Positions 9,084-17,504 of a stretch of DNA of 64,000 bases are shown here, in pieces. The stretch lies in NCBI GenBank assembly GCA_964449375.1, contig CAYVAS010000008.1, positions 1 to 64,000 of the forward strand, read 5' to 3'. The stretch is from JAFDWI01 sp964449375. Its GTDB lineage: Bacteria; Actinomycetota; Acidimicrobiia; Acidimicrobiales; Iamiaceae. Positions within the stretch are counted from its first letter, which is position 1, and every line of letters begins with the position of its first letter. Both the position numbers and the translations under genes were made by a program. The notes under the pieces were generated by a model. It was not told the DNA's origin, searched no databases, and saw only the letters and a program-made list of their open reading frames with translations.

Positions 9084-10313
9084 TCAGGTGAACGCGGACA
9101 GACCGGTGACCGCCTGGCCGAGCACGAGTGTGTGCACCTCGTTGGTGCCCTCGTAGGTGTAGACCGATTCGAGGTTGTTGGCGTGGCGCAGCACCGGATA
9201 GTCCAGCGTGACCCCGTTGGCGCCCAGGATCGACCGGGCCTGCCGGGCGACGTCGAGCGCGATGCGCACGTTGTCCATCTTTCCGAAGCTGACCTGGGCG
9301 GCGGTGATCTTGCCGGCGTCCTTGCGGCGGCCCAGGTGCAACGCCAGGAGCTGGGCCTTGTTGACCGCCACGAGCGCCTCGACCAGCTTGCGCTGGGTGA
9401 GCTGGAACCCGGCGATCGGCCGGTCGAACTGCACCCGCTCCATGGCGTAGCTGCGGGCGGCCTCGTAGCACGCGCGCGCCGCGCCCGACGCGCCCCAGAG
9501 GATCCCGTAGCGGGCCTCGTTCAGGCACGACAGCGGACCGCGCATCGAGTGCACCTCGGGCAGGCGGGCCGAGTCGGGGACCCGCACCCCCGACAACACC
9601 AGTTCGCTGGTGACCGAGGCCCGCAGCGACAGCTTCGGAGGGACGTCGTTGGCGGTGAATCCGGGAGTGTCGGTGGGCACGATGAACCCGTGGACGCGAC
9701 CTGCCCCGTCGCCCTCGGCGTCGGCGCGGGCCCAGATGATGGCGACGTCGGCGATGGCACCGTTGGTGATCCACATCTTGGTGCCGTCGAGGATCCAGTC
9801 GTCGCCGTCGCGCCGTGCCCGGGTGCGCATCGATCCCGGATCCGAGCCCGAGTCCGGTTCGGTCAGCCCGAAGCAGCCGATCACCTCACCGGCGGCCATA
9901 CGCGGCAGCCACTCGTTCTTCTGGTCCTCGGATCCGAACATCCAGATGGGGAACATCGACAGCGACCCCTGGACCGACACGAAACTGCGGATCCCCGAAT
10001 CGCCGGCCTCCAGCTCGGCACAGGCCAGGCCGTACTGGACCGCCGAGGTGCCGGCGCAGCCATAGCCGTGCAGGTTCATCCCCAGCAGTCCCAGCGCGCC
10101 CAGTTCGGGGCCCAGCTCCGCGGGGATCGTGCCCTGCTCGAACCATTCGGCGATGTCGGGCAGCACCCGGTCGCCGACGAACGAGCGCACCGTGTCGCGC
10201 AGCAGGATCTCGGTTTCGTCGAGCAGTTCGTCGATGCCGAGGAAGTCGAGCGGGTCGTCGCCGCCCTGATGGGTCACGTGGGCCGGGTCGGTGCGCGGGT
10301 CGATCGAAACCAT
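9084..10313 (-). CDS. Acyl-CoA dehydrogenase, glutaryl-CoA dehydrogenase-like
   Basis: A 409-residue flavin enzyme. It carries the FAD/substrate motif CFGLTEPDSGSDPGSM, the WITNG strand and the C-terminal YEGTNEVHTLVLGQAVTG, whose Glu is the usual catalytic base position. The ...HTL.LG.A.TG ending is characteristic of glutaryl-CoA dehydrogenase (lysine/tryptophan catabolism), although decarboxylase activity cannot be judged from sequence alone. I chose ATG 10313; the open frame extends 29 residues upstream with no acyl-CoA dehydrogenase features. It lies 141 bases upstream of the ferredoxin on the same strand, so shared transcription is possible. Confidence 0.88.
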   Translation of the reverse strand: MVSIDPRTDPAHVTHQGGDDPLDFLGIDELLDETEILLRDTVRSFVGDRVLPDIAEWFEQGTIPAELGPELGALGLLGMNLHGYGCAGTSAVQYGLACAELEAGDSGIRSFVSVQGSLSMFPIWMFGSEDQKNEWLPRMAAGEVIGCFGLTEPDSGSDPGSMRTRARRDGDDWILDGTKMWITNGAIADVAIIWARADAEGDGAGRVHGFIVPTDTPGFTANDVPPKLSLRASVTSELVLSGVRVPDSARLPEVHSMRGPLSCLNEARYGILWGASGAARACYEAARSYAMERVQFDRPIAGFQLTQRKLVEALVAVNKAQLLALHLGRRKDAGKITAAQVSFGKMDNVRIALDVARQARSILGANGVTLDYPVLRHANNLESVYTYEGTNEVHTLVLGQAVTGLSAFT

Positions 10314-10466
10314 GGCCAGATGACTACCACCCCCACCCGCCGGGTGCGAGTCCGTCCGCGACGCCTCTGGTGCCTCCGGGCCGGTGCGGTCCCGTGCCAC
10401 ACCGATCCGGCGGAGATGACAAGATGACCGAAGGTGGCCTCAGCGCGCCGAGACAAGGAGACGACC

Positions 10467-11306
10467 ATGAGCAGGATCATCGTTGGAGTCGAGGGCTCCG
10501 AGAACGGAGCGATCGCGTTGCAGTGGGCGGTCGAGGCGGGCCGCAAGCGCGGCGACGAGGTGATCGCCGTGCTCGCCTGGACGTTCTTCGACCAGGGCTA
10601 CCGACCGACCGGTGCGGAGATGCAACCCGAGTTCACCGCCGCTGACGCGGACCGGGTGCTGGCCAACGCCGTCGAGGCCGCCGGCTTGACCGGTCAGGTC
10701 ACCCAGAAGACGATCAAGGGAACCGCTCCCGAGGCCATGGCCGAGTTCGCCGAACCCGACGACCTGCTCGTGATCGGCGCCCGGGGTCTGGGCGGCTTCG
10801 AGGGGATGCTGCTGGGGTCGGTGAGCCAGCGGATGTTGGAACTCGCCCCCTGCCCGGTCGCGGTGATCCGCCCCGAGGGCAGCACCTCACCGGAGGGACC
10901 CATCGTGGTGGGCGTCGACGGCTCCGAACTGTCCACCCGGGCGCTGCACTGGGCCGCCACCCACGCCCGTGCCACGGGCAACCCGATCCGGATCGTGCAC
11001 GCCTGGCAGTGGCCGGTCCTGGCCGAGATCACCGTGCCCGAGGTCTTCGACGCCCTGGAGGCGGCCGCCAGGGAACGCCTCGAGGAAGCCGCGGCCGACC
11101 CGGCGCTGGAAGGCCTGGAGGTCCAGGCCGAGACCGTCAACAGCGGCGCGGCTCGGGCGCTGCTGGCCCACGACACCTCCGCCGCGATGATCGTGGTGGC
11201 CAACCGTGGCCTGGGCACGATCAAGCGGGTGTTTCTGGGCTCGACCAGCCGCCAGCTCACCCTGCACGCCACCTGCCCGGTCGTGGTGGTTCCCGGCCGG
11301 GACTGA
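10467..11306 (+). CDS. Tandem-domain universal stress protein
   Basis: A 279-residue protein made of two UspA domains (about 1-140 and 147-279). Each has the ATP-binding loop G-x2-G-x9-G-S/T: GARGLGGFEGMLLGS in the first and a NRGLGTIKRVFLGST version in the second, where the first Gly is replaced by Asn. Doublet USPs are typical of actinobacterial stress and dormancy responses. ATG 10467 is preceded by AAGGAG, which decides the start over an in-frame codon 33 bases upstream. It is divergent from the acyl-CoA dehydrogenase gene. Confidence 0.92.
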   Translation: MSRIIVGVEGSENGAIALQWAVEAGRKRGDEVIAVLAWTFFDQGYRPTGAEMQPEFTAADADRVLANAVEAAGLTGQVTQKTIKGTAPEAMAEFAEPDDLLVIGARGLGGFEGMLLGSVSQRMLELAPCPVAVIRPEGSTSPEGPIVVGVDGSELSTRALHWAATHARATGNPIRIVHAWQWPVLAEITVPEVFDALEAAARERLEEAAADPALEGLEVQAETVNSGAARALLAHDTSAAMIVVANRGLGTIKRVFLGSTSRQLTLHATCPVVVVPGRD

Positions 11307-11315
11307 AACCTTCTC

Positions 11316-11392
11316 TGGTGGAGGTGATGGGATTCGAACCCACGACCTCTTCGATGCGACCGAAGCGCTCTAGCCAGCTGAGCTACACCCCC
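11316..11392 (-). tRNA. tRNA-Ala (anticodon CGC)
   Basis: The reverse strand folds into a cloverleaf: acceptor GGGGGTG/CACCTCC, D stem GCTC/GAGC, anticodon stem CTTCG/CGAAG with loop GTCGCAT, and T stem GTGGG/CCCAT with TTCGAAT. The anticodon CGC reads GCG. The G3-U70 wobble pair, the alanine identity element, is present. The discriminator is A and CCA is encoded. Confidence 0.93.
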
Positions 11393-11507
11393 AGAGGTGA
11401 GTTCCGATTCTAGCGCCGGCGGGCCCGCCGGCTCCGATCCGGGCCTTGTGACCCATTTGTCAGCAGATCCGGACTCTCCCGCTCAAGATCGCGCCGTGGT
11501 CGTGCCG

Positions 11508-11999
11508 ATGTTCTGGATCATGACCACCGAAGCAACTTCCTCTCCTGATTCGCCGCCCCGCAGCCGGTTCCGCTCGTCGCGGATGATCGGCCTGCTGGTC
11601 GCCGGCGCGCTCTCCGTGGCCGTCCTCGCCGGTTGCCTGAGCGAGGACCAGACCACCGTCCAGACCCACGTCAACAACTCCCGGCGCTCCGCCGGAGTGC
11701 ACCAGCTCGCCAACTACGGACCGGCGAGCACCAAGGCTCAGAACTGGGCCGAACACCTGGCCGCCATCGGCTACCTCAAGCACTCCAACCTGACCAGCGG
11801 CTACCAGCCGGGCACCTGGTGCCGGCTCGGCGAGAACGTGGGCATGGGCCCCAGCCTGGCGTCCATCCACAACGCGTTTCTGAACTCGCCATCGCACCGG
11901 GCCAACCTGCTGAGCCCCTACTACGACCACATGGGCAGCGGCGTGGCCAAGCGAGGGAACACGTACTTCGTGGTCCACGAGTTCGTCGACGTCTGCTGA
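11508..11999 (+). CDS. CAP/SCP-domain lipoprotein
   Basis: A 163-residue exported protein. A long positively charged leader ends in a hydrophobic stretch and the lipobox VLAGC, so it is probably a membrane-anchored lipoprotein. The rest is a CAP (SCP/PR-1) domain: HVNNSRRSAGVHQL, the motif KAQNWAEHLAAIGYLKHSN, GENVG, then FLNSPSHRANLLSPYYDHMG and the terminal YFVVHEFV. These match the short bacterial YkwD-like CAP family. An alternative ATG lies at 11520. Its role is unknown, with cell-wall or secreted-stress functions reported for relatives. Confidence 0.85.
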   Translation: MFWIMTTEATSSPDSPPRSRFRSSRMIGLLVAGALSVAVLAGCLSEDQTTVQTHVNNSRRSAGVHQLANYGPASTKAQNWAEHLAAIGYLKHSNLTSGYQPGTWCRLGENVGMGPSLASIHNAFLNSPSHRANLLSPYYDHMGSGVAKRGNTYFVVHEFVDVC

Positions 12000-12070
12000 C
12001 GTCCGATTCAGCATCGACCATCGGTCGAGTGTCGGTCGGGTACCGGCCGACCATCGGGCCGCTCGGCGAT

Positions 12071-12093
12071 CGGGTCCGCTTCCGGCGGGCCCG
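12071..12093. terminator. GC-rich hairpin between convergent genes
   Basis: A 9-bp stem (CGGGTCCGC against GCGGGCCCG with one G-T pair) and a 5-base loop lie downstream of the CAP gene. There is no T-run, as is common for actinobacterial hairpins. Two more hairpins follow at 12107-12122 and 12163-12182. Confidence 0.45.
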
Positions 12094-12162
12094 ATCTTCG
12101 CGTCGGGGCTCCTGCGGGAGCCGTCCCGATCCGGTGGCGCACCCGACCGGTGGGGGCCCCTT

Positions 12163-12182
12163 CGGGAGCGTAGGTGCTCCCG
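12163..12182. terminator. Hairpin, likely terminator for the minus-strand galU-moaC block
   Basis: Arms CGGGAGC and GCTCCCG (7 bp) flank a 6-base loop, 18 bases beyond the stop of the minus-strand membrane gene. A second short hairpin (GGCTCC/GGAGCC) lies at 12107-12122. Together they separate two convergent transcription units. Confidence 0.45.
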
Positions 12183-12200
12183 ACGTCCCGCCCGACCCTG

Positions 12201-12704
12201 TCAGCGGCGGGTCGACACGGTCATCGCCGAGTGGCGGACCGGAGCCTCCTGCAGCGCCGGACGGGACCGGACGGTGGAGGCGGTGGAGATCGGGCGCACC
12301 TTGGCGTGCTGTTCGGTGATCACCCGCTGGCGCTCGATGAGCAGGAACACGTAACCGGTGAACGCGGAGACGCTCACCGAGGCGAGTCCGATCGTGAGCA
12401 ACCCGGGCACCAGCAGCGCCAGGGCCACGGTCGACAACGCGATGCTGAGCAACGCGACCAACACGTTCTTGCGGCGCTGGCGGGCGACCTCACAGGGCAT
12501 CGTGGGTCCGGGCCGTCCCGACCGGTACGCCGATGCCCCGAGGGGGCCACCACGGGAACCGGGCTGGGTTCGTTGCAGGGTCGAGATCTGGGACCGGAAC
12601 GCCGACACGCTGTCGGTCCGCCGGTCGGCCATCCGTTCCCTCGCGTAGCTGCCGAGAACGACGATCCACACGATGGCCAGTACTCCCAGAACCACGAATG
12701 TCAC
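12201..12704 (-). CDS. GlpR/SepX-like divisome membrane protein
   Basis: A 167-residue protein with one N-terminal membrane helix (VLGVLAIVWIVVLG), a short cytoplasmic linker beginning RERMADRRTDSVSAFR, then a basic RQRRKN followed by two membrane helices (about 83-125) and a cytoplasmic tail. This layout, a W-x-V-V-L helix then RR-T-D-S-V, matches the actinobacterial SepX/GlpR family, the membrane partner of FtsZ-associated Glp (MoeA-like). It lies downstream of moaC and galU, as in the galU-moeA-moaC-rimJ-sepX order of Streptomyces. The moeA/glp and rimJ genes are missing here. The start is GTG 12704. The family assignment is from pattern memory plus synteny. Confidence 0.6.
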   Translation of the reverse strand: MTFVVLGVLAIVWIVVLGSYARERMADRRTDSVSAFRSQISTLQRTQPGSRGGPLGASAYRSGRPGPTMPCEVARQRRKNVLVALLSIALSTVALALLVPGLLTIGLASVSVSAFTGYVFLLIERQRVITEQHAKVRPISTASTVRSRPALQEAPVRHSAMTVSTRR

Positions 12705-12859
12705 GCTCCGTGCCTGCCTTCAGTGTGAGAGCGACCGTAGCGGTATCACCCCACCGAAATGGTGGATACCCGGCCGATTCGGACGAGGACATCAGGCCCG
12801 GAGGCCCTCCCCACGCAACGCCGCCCCGGGTGCTCCGATGCCTGAGCGTGTCGTGGTTG

Positions 12860-13366
12860 TTACGGTTCTACTACGGCTCCGTCATATTTGCCAGTCGGGT
12901 CACGCCGGTACGGCCCCGACGCTCCCCCGGTCGCCTCCCAGAGCGACACGTCCGACACCGTCATCGACCGGTCGAGCGACTTGCACATGTCGTAGATGGA
13001 CAGGCACGCCACCGAACAGGCGGTCATCGCCTCCATCGCGACGCCGGTGCGGTCCACGGTGTCGACCTCGGCTTCGACCTCGATGTAGGTGTCCTCGATC
13101 CGGAAGTTCACCGACACCGACCCCACCAACACCGGATGACACATGGGCAGCAGGTCCGAGGCGCGCTTGGCGGCCTGGATGCCCGCGACCCGGGCGACGG
13201 CGAGCACGTCGCCCTTGGTGATGTCGCCCCGTGCGACCGACGAGGTGGTCTCGGGTGCCATGAGCACCCGGCCTCGGGCGACCGCCCGGCGGTGGGTGAC
13301 CTCCTTGATGGCGCCATCGGTGGCCCGGGCGTTCGCCAAAGGGTCGAGGAAGCGCCGCGCGCTCAT
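12860..13366 (-). CDS. moaC: Cyclic pyranopterin monophosphate synthase MoaC
   Basis: A 168-residue molybdenum cofactor enzyme that converts the MoaA product (3',8-cyclo-GTP) into cyclic pyranopterin monophosphate. Hallmarks are the GRVLMAPET strand, KGDVLAVARVAGIQAAKR, LLPMCHPVLV, EVDTVDRTGVAMEAMTA and DMCKSLDR. The length is normal. It lies 37 bases downstream of galU on the same strand. Other Moco genes are not adjacent, but a MoaD-type gene lies about 50 kb away at the right end of this window. Confidence 0.95.
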   Translation of the reverse strand: MSARRFLDPLANARATDGAIKEVTHRRAVARGRVLMAPETTSSVARGDITKGDVLAVARVAGIQAAKRASDLLPMCHPVLVGSVSVNFRIEDTYIEVEAEVDTVDRTGVAMEAMTACSVACLSIYDMCKSLDRSMTVSDVSLWEATGGASGPYRRDPTGKYDGAVVEP

Positions 13367-13403
13367 GGGCGACCGTGCTCCGCGACGGGTCCACCGGCAC
13401 GGC

Positions 13404-14297
13404 TCATCGGGCGCGCCGCTCCATCAACTCGGTCAGGAACGCCTCGAAGGGCTCGCCCAGGTCGTCACGGGCCAGGGCCAGCTCGACGGTGGCCCGCAGG
13501 TAGTCCAACTTTGCGCCGATGTCGAAGCGACCCTCGGAGAACACGTACCCGAACACCTCACCGGTGTCGATGAGCTTGGCGATGGCGTCGGTGAGCTGGA
13601 TCTCGCCGCCCACACCCGGTTCGAGCCCGTCGAGCACGTCGAAGATCTCGGGGGTGAACACGTAGCGGCCCATCACCGCCATCGTCGAGGGCGCGACCTC
13701 CGGCGCGGGCTTCTCCACGATGCTGTGGATCTGCACCACCCCGGGTTCGGAGCCCGGGTCGGCCCCGCCGATGTCGGCGCACCCGTAGGAACTGATCTCT
13801 TCGCGGGGCACGTCACGCAGCGCGACCACCGGAGCGTCGTGGACGCCGTGGGCGGCGATCATGGCCCGCAGCACCTTGGAGTCGTCGACCATCAGGTCGT
13901 CGCCGAGCATGACCGCGAAGGGTCGGTCGCCGACGTGTTTGCGGGCCACCGACACCGCGTGGCCCAGCCCCAGAGGCTCCCCCTGGCGCACGTAGTGGAT
14001 GTCGGCGAGGTCCGCGAGGTCCCGCACCGTGGACAGCATCCGGTCCTTGCCCTTGGCCTCGAGGAAGTACTCGAGCTCGAACTGCCGGTCGAAGTGGTCC
14101 TCGATGCTGCGCTTTCCCCGGCCGGTGATGATGAGGATGTCGTCGATCCCGGCCTGGACCGCCTCTTCGACCACGTACTGGATGGCCGGTTTGTCGACGA
14201 CGGGGAGCATTTCCTTGGGTTGGGCCTTGGTCGCCGGCAGAAAGCGGGTGCCGAGGCCGGCCGCCGGGATCACCGCGCATCTGACATCGCTGCTCAC
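13404..14297 (-). CDS. galU: UTP-glucose-1-phosphate uridylyltransferase
   Basis: A 297-residue nucleotidyltransferase that makes UDP-glucose for envelope polysaccharides and glycolipids. The N-terminal AVIPAAGLGTRFLPATKAQP with KEMLP, then the QYVVEEAVQAGI segment, VRQGEPLGLGHAV and a GGEIQLTDA motif are all present, as expected for GalU. The start is GTG 14297 with an AAGGAG Shine-Dalgarno ten bases upstream. It is the first gene of the galU-moaC-(GlpR-like) block. Confidence 0.95.
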   Translation of the reverse strand: MSSDVRCAVIPAAGLGTRFLPATKAQPKEMLPVVDKPAIQYVVEEAVQAGIDDILIITGRGKRSIEDHFDRQFELEYFLEAKGKDRMLSTVRDLADLADIHYVRQGEPLGLGHAVSVARKHVGDRPFAVMLGDDLMVDDSKVLRAMIAAHGVHDAPVVALRDVPREEISSYGCADIGGADPGSEPGVVQIHSIVEKPAPEVAPSTMAVMGRYVFTPEIFDVLDGLEPGVGGEIQLTDAIAKLIDTGEVFGYVFSEGRFDIGAKLDYLRATVELALARDDLGEPFEAFLTELMERRAR

Positions 14298-14576
14298 GTG
14301 TTGCGAACTCCTTGTCGAGGATGTTCCGCTCCCACCCGGTCCAAGGCCGGGTCCCGGTGCGCCTCATGTTACCGGAGCGTTACCTGAGCGGCCCGACGGC
14401 TCGTCCGCCGGTGTCGGGCGGGTTCGCCCCGATGGGGTCCGGGCCCGGTATGCTGGCAGTCGACGTGGTCGAGTGCCAGCCACGCCCGATGCGCCGCCGG
14501 CGCCAGGGCACCCTCGGCGGCAGACCACCGGTTTCCGCGTCGGGTGTCGTTCCCGCTGGTTCGTCAGAGGTCTTCC

Positions 14577-14876
14577 ATGCCCACCTATGAATATCGATGC
14601 GCCGACTGTGGCCACAACTTCGACATCGTCCAGTCCTTCAGCGACGATGCGCTCACCGAGTGCCCCGAATGCGGCGGCCGGCTCAAGAAGGTCTTCGGCT
14701 CGGTGGGCATCGCGTTCAAGGGCTCCGGGTTCTACGTGAACGATTCGGGTGCCAAGGCGTCGTCGAGCGGCTCTGACTCGTCGAGCAGCTCTGACTCGTC
14801 GTCGTCATCCGGGTCGTCGTCCTCGGACTCGTCGAAGGCCACGGCCGGATCGTCGGCGTCGTCCTCGTCGGACTGA
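14577..14876 (+). CDS. FmdB-family zinc-ribbon protein with Ser-rich tail
   Basis: A 99-residue protein. Residues 1-42 form the FmdB/CxxC_CXXC_SSSS zinc ribbon: MPTYEYRCADCGHNFDIVQS with a second pair in CPECGGRLKKVF. After GFYVNDSG it ends in about 45 residues that are mostly Ser with Asp, Ala and Gly. A serine tail is a recognised feature of this TIGR family. Function is unknown; a role linked to transcription or translation is often suggested. ATG 14577 is preferred over an in-frame codon 33 bases upstream because the conserved MPTYEY begins there. It stops exactly where the convergent HNH gene stops. Confidence 0.9.
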   Translation: MPTYEYRCADCGHNFDIVQSFSDDALTECPECGGRLKKVFGSVGIAFKGSGFYVNDSGAKASSSGSDSSSSSDSSSSSGSSSSDSSKATAGSSASSSSD

Positions 14877-16082
14877 TCAGGCCGCCGACTGAGCGTCGCT
14901 GGTCCCACCGGCACGCCCGCCGCCGGAGCGCCCGGCGGCCCGGGCCTTGGCCCGGTTGTGGGGGCCACACAGCGGCTGGAGGTTGTCGATGACGGTCGGT
15001 CCACCGGCCTCGTAGGCCACGACGTGATCGACCTGCAGCAGGACTCGGCTCCGGCAGCCCGGATGGGCGCACTCGGTGAAGCGTTCGTCGACGACCCGGC
15101 GTTGCCGACGCGTGGGGAAGCGACGGCGGGGGCTCGCGTCGATGGGTTTTCGTTGGGCGTCGAGCATGAGCAGCGACACGAACGATTCGGGTAACAGGCG
15201 GGTGACGGCGTGGTCGGTGAGCGGGGTGCCGTCGGCCAGGGAGTTGCCGGTGTCACGGACGTGGATGACGACCTCGGGTCGGACCAGGCCGGCGGGACCT
15301 CCGGTGGTCGCGATCCGCACCAGCGCGTCGGCACGTTGCTGGCCCAGGCTCGGGTGCTGGTCGACTCCCGCGGGAGCCGCGTCGGCGACCCGGTGGGACG
15401 TGACGCTCTTGTCGATCACGGCACACACCGTGGCGGCGTCTGCCGGGGCGAGTCGGGCGGTGATGGTGACCATGCCGTCGGGATCGGTGCGCCAGGAGAG
15501 GTGCCGTTCACGCTGGTGGCGCCGTTCGATCTCGTCTTCGGACTCGGTGCGGTGGGACCATGCCGCGATCGCCATGCGCAGGCGCGCGGCGGGGGTGGTC
15601 GAGGCGAGCGCCACGAGTTCATCCACGTGGGCGGCGTTCAGGTGCGGCACCAGGACCCGCGCTTTGGAGTAGGAGACGTCGCCGGCGGCCATCGCGGTGG
15701 ACAACTCCGGGAACTCGCGCATCGCCCGGGCGACACGGACCTGGTTGTGGGCCGTGACGAGCTCCACGTCGCAGGCGTCGGCGAGCCACGCCGCGCACGA
15801 CAAGGCTCCGCGCAACGCCCAGGTTCCACGGGCGTCCAGTTCGCCGATCAGCACGAGCAGGTCGAAGGTCGCGGTCGAGAGCCGGTCCACCAGCGTGATG
15901 ATCTGAACCTCCAGGTCGACCGACGCGACCTGGGCCACGTCACCAAAGGCGCCGGAGCCGCCGTGACTACCGCGCTCCCGCGGGAGCGATGTCTCGGATC
16001 CGGAGCTCGAGTCGGATGCTGGACGGGGAGCCGAATCGGCTTCGGGGCGACCGACTCCGGTTGGCTGAATCTTCTGCTTCAC
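14877..16082 (-). CDS. DUF222 / 13E12-type HNH endonuclease
   Basis: A 401-residue protein of the actinobacterial 13E12/REP family: an N-terminal DUF222 helical region (about 55-330) and a C-terminal HNH nuclease domain. HNH elements seen are the zinc-type Cys pair in ECAHPGCRSR, the catalytic DHVVAYEAGGPT, and NLQPLCGPHNRAK. These genes are multi-copy and often linked to mobile DNA, although no transposon ends are seen here. The start is GTG 16082 with a strong AGGAGG at 16089-16094. Immediately upstream is a 24-bp palindrome (16096-16119) that probably controls it. The stop codon abuts that of fmdB. Confidence 0.85.
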   Translation of the reverse strand: MKQKIQPTGVGRPEADSAPRPASDSSSGSETSLPRERGSHGGSGAFGDVAQVASVDLEVQIITLVDRLSTATFDLLVLIGELDARGTWALRGALSCAAWLADACDVELVTAHNQVRVARAMREFPELSTAMAAGDVSYSKARVLVPHLNAAHVDELVALASTTPAARLRMAIAAWSHRTESEDEIERRHQRERHLSWRTDPDGMVTITARLAPADAATVCAVIDKSVTSHRVADAAPAGVDQHPSLGQQRADALVRIATTGGPAGLVRPEVVIHVRDTGNSLADGTPLTDHAVTRLLPESFVSLLMLDAQRKPIDASPRRRFPTRRQRRVVDERFTECAHPGCRSRVLLQVDHVVAYEAGGPTVIDNLQPLCGPHNRAKARAAGRSGGGRAGGTSDAQSAA

Positions 16083-16095
16083 GACGACACCTCCT

Positions 16096-16119
16096 GAATG
16101 TCGAACTCGTTCGACATTC
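16096..16119. promoter_or_regulatory. 24-bp palindrome upstream of HNH gene
   Basis: Perfect 11-bp arms, GAATGTCGAAC and GTTCGACATTC, are separated by TC. The repeat ends one base before the Shine-Dalgarno of the HNH gene. An extra GACATTC half-site lies at 16134-16140. The inner TCGAAC/GTTCGA halves resemble an SOS box but are spaced by 2 rather than 4 bases. Confidence 0.75.
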
Positions 16120-16209
16120 TCCTGCAGGGGTGTGACATTCGGCCGGTGGTCCTAGCCGACCATCGCAGGCGTGCGTGACTCCCACGGGAGTCCCCACGCG
16201 ACCGGAGGC

Positions 16210-17061
16210 TCAGGCCAACAGCGCGTCGGGCGGGAGCGCCACGATGCCGGTCGCCCCCATGGCACGCAGCTCACCCAGACGCCGCCAAAGGTCCGAGGTG
16301 GCCACCACCAGGTGCACCGCCACCAGGTCGTCCCGACCGGCCAGCGGCAGGATCGTGGGCGCGGCCAAACCGGGAAAGATCGACCGGAGCTGGTCGATGC
16401 GATCGCTGGGAAGGTGCAGCATCACGTAGCGGTGCGCCGCCGCGTGCAACGCCGCGTCCAGGCGCAGCACCAGGTCGTCGAGCTCTGCGTTGCCGTCCCG
16501 GTAGCGCAGTTCGGCTTCGCACTCGGCGATGGTGGCCAGTACGGCGAGGCGGTTCTGGCGCAGGCTCGTGCCGGTCTCGGTGTTGTCGACGATCGCATCG
16601 GCGATGCCCGCGGCACACACGCCCTCCAAGGACCCGCCCATCGCCAGGATCGTCGCTTCCACCCCGTGGTCGGCGAGGAACCGCCGGGTCAGGTTGGGCA
16701 TGTGGGTGGCGACCACCCCACCGGCGAGCGCCTCCAGCGAGGCCGGCCCGTCGTCTTCGCGTCCGGCCACCACCAGGGTCGACCGGGCCCGACCGAGCGC
16801 CAGGTTGGGCAGGTCGGCCACGTCGTGTTCGAGCGAGATGTCGGTGGCCAGGAACGCCGCGTCGAGCGTGCCCGCGGCCAGCGCGGCCGCCGCGTCGCGG
16901 GGCCGCATCTCGATGAGTTCCAGGTCGTCGACCTGCACGCTCGACCCCCGGCCGCGCAGCCCCGCCAGCGGGTACCCGGCCGCGCCGAGCAGGTCGAGGG
17001 TCGCATCGCGGAGCCGGCCCTTCGAGGGCACCGCCACCCGGGTTCCGGTGCGCGTGGTCAC
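16210..17061 (-). CDS. hisG: ATP phosphoribosyltransferase (long form)
   Basis: A 283-residue enzyme catalysing the first step of histidine synthesis, ATP + PRPP to phosphoribosyl-ATP. The N-terminal VAVPSKGRLRDATLDLL, the DAAFLATDIS segment and the PRPP loop region DAIVDNTETGTSLRQNRL are visible. The C-terminal about 80 residues form the ACT-like regulatory domain found in long-form HisG, so histidine feedback without HisZ is expected. GTG 17061 overlaps the hisE stop (GTGA), which fixes the start. Confidence 0.95.
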   Translation of the reverse strand: MTTRTGTRVAVPSKGRLRDATLDLLGAAGYPLAGLRGRGSSVQVDDLELIEMRPRDAAAALAAGTLDAAFLATDISLEHDVADLPNLALGRARSTLVVAGREDDGPASLEALAGGVVATHMPNLTRRFLADHGVEATILAMGGSLEGVCAAGIADAIVDNTETGTSLRQNRLAVLATIAECEAELRYRDGNAELDDLVLRLDAALHAAAHRYVMLHLPSDRIDQLRSIFPGLAAPTILPLAGRDDLVAVHLVVATSDLWRRLGELRAMGATGIVALPPDALLA

Positions 17062-17399
17062 GGCGCCTCCCCGGCGTCGGTAGGGCGGCCCGGCTCGTCC
17101 GGGCGGTGACGTGCCCGCAGTTCGGCCTCCACATCGGCCCATGCCACACCGGCCCCAACGAGCCCGGCGAGCAGGTGGAAGACCAGATCAGCAGCCTCCT
17201 CGACGGTCCGGGCCGGCTCCGGGGTGGCCGCACCCAGCTCCAGGCAGACCTCGAAGGCTTCTTCCATGATCTTGCGTTGCGCCAGCACCGGATCGTCGAG
17301 CACCCGCCGCGAGTAGGACCCTTCGGGCGCGTCGGTGAGCCGGGCGCGCAGGAACGCGTCCAGTTCCGCGAGAAACGAGGGATCGGCGGTCACGGTCAA
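17058..17399 (-). CDS. hisE: Phosphoribosyl-ATP pyrophosphatase
   Basis: A 113-residue MazG-like all-alpha enzyme that hydrolyses phosphoribosyl-ATP to phosphoribosyl-AMP, the second histidine step. The metal-binding pattern is seen as KIMEEAFEVCLE and EEAADLVFHLL, with the SYSRRVL segment before it. The frame begins with TTG 17399; a GTG two codons later is a possible start. It is coupled to hisG by a 4-base overlap; the other his genes are elsewhere. Confidence 0.93.
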   Translation of the reverse strand: MTVTADPSFLAELDAFLRARLTDAPEGSYSRRVLDDPVLAQRKIMEEAFEVCLELGAATPEPARTVEEAADLVFHLLAGLVGAGVAWADVEAELRARHRPDEPGRPTDAGEAP

Positions 17400-17504
17400 G
17401 CAGCGTAGAAGCCCGGGGCGGCCCGACCGAAGCAGGTATGGGCTTCTCCTCAGGTGACGCGCCCCGCCGGACCCCGATGGGTCGACCGGTCGGGCGACCG
17501 TGCG

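Noticed and set aside
16101..16114. Canonical LexA box before the HNH gene
   Set aside because: The TCGAAC and GTTCGA halves are spaced by 2 bases, not the 4 needed for the actinobacterial SOS box. It is reported as a palindrome of unknown regulator instead.
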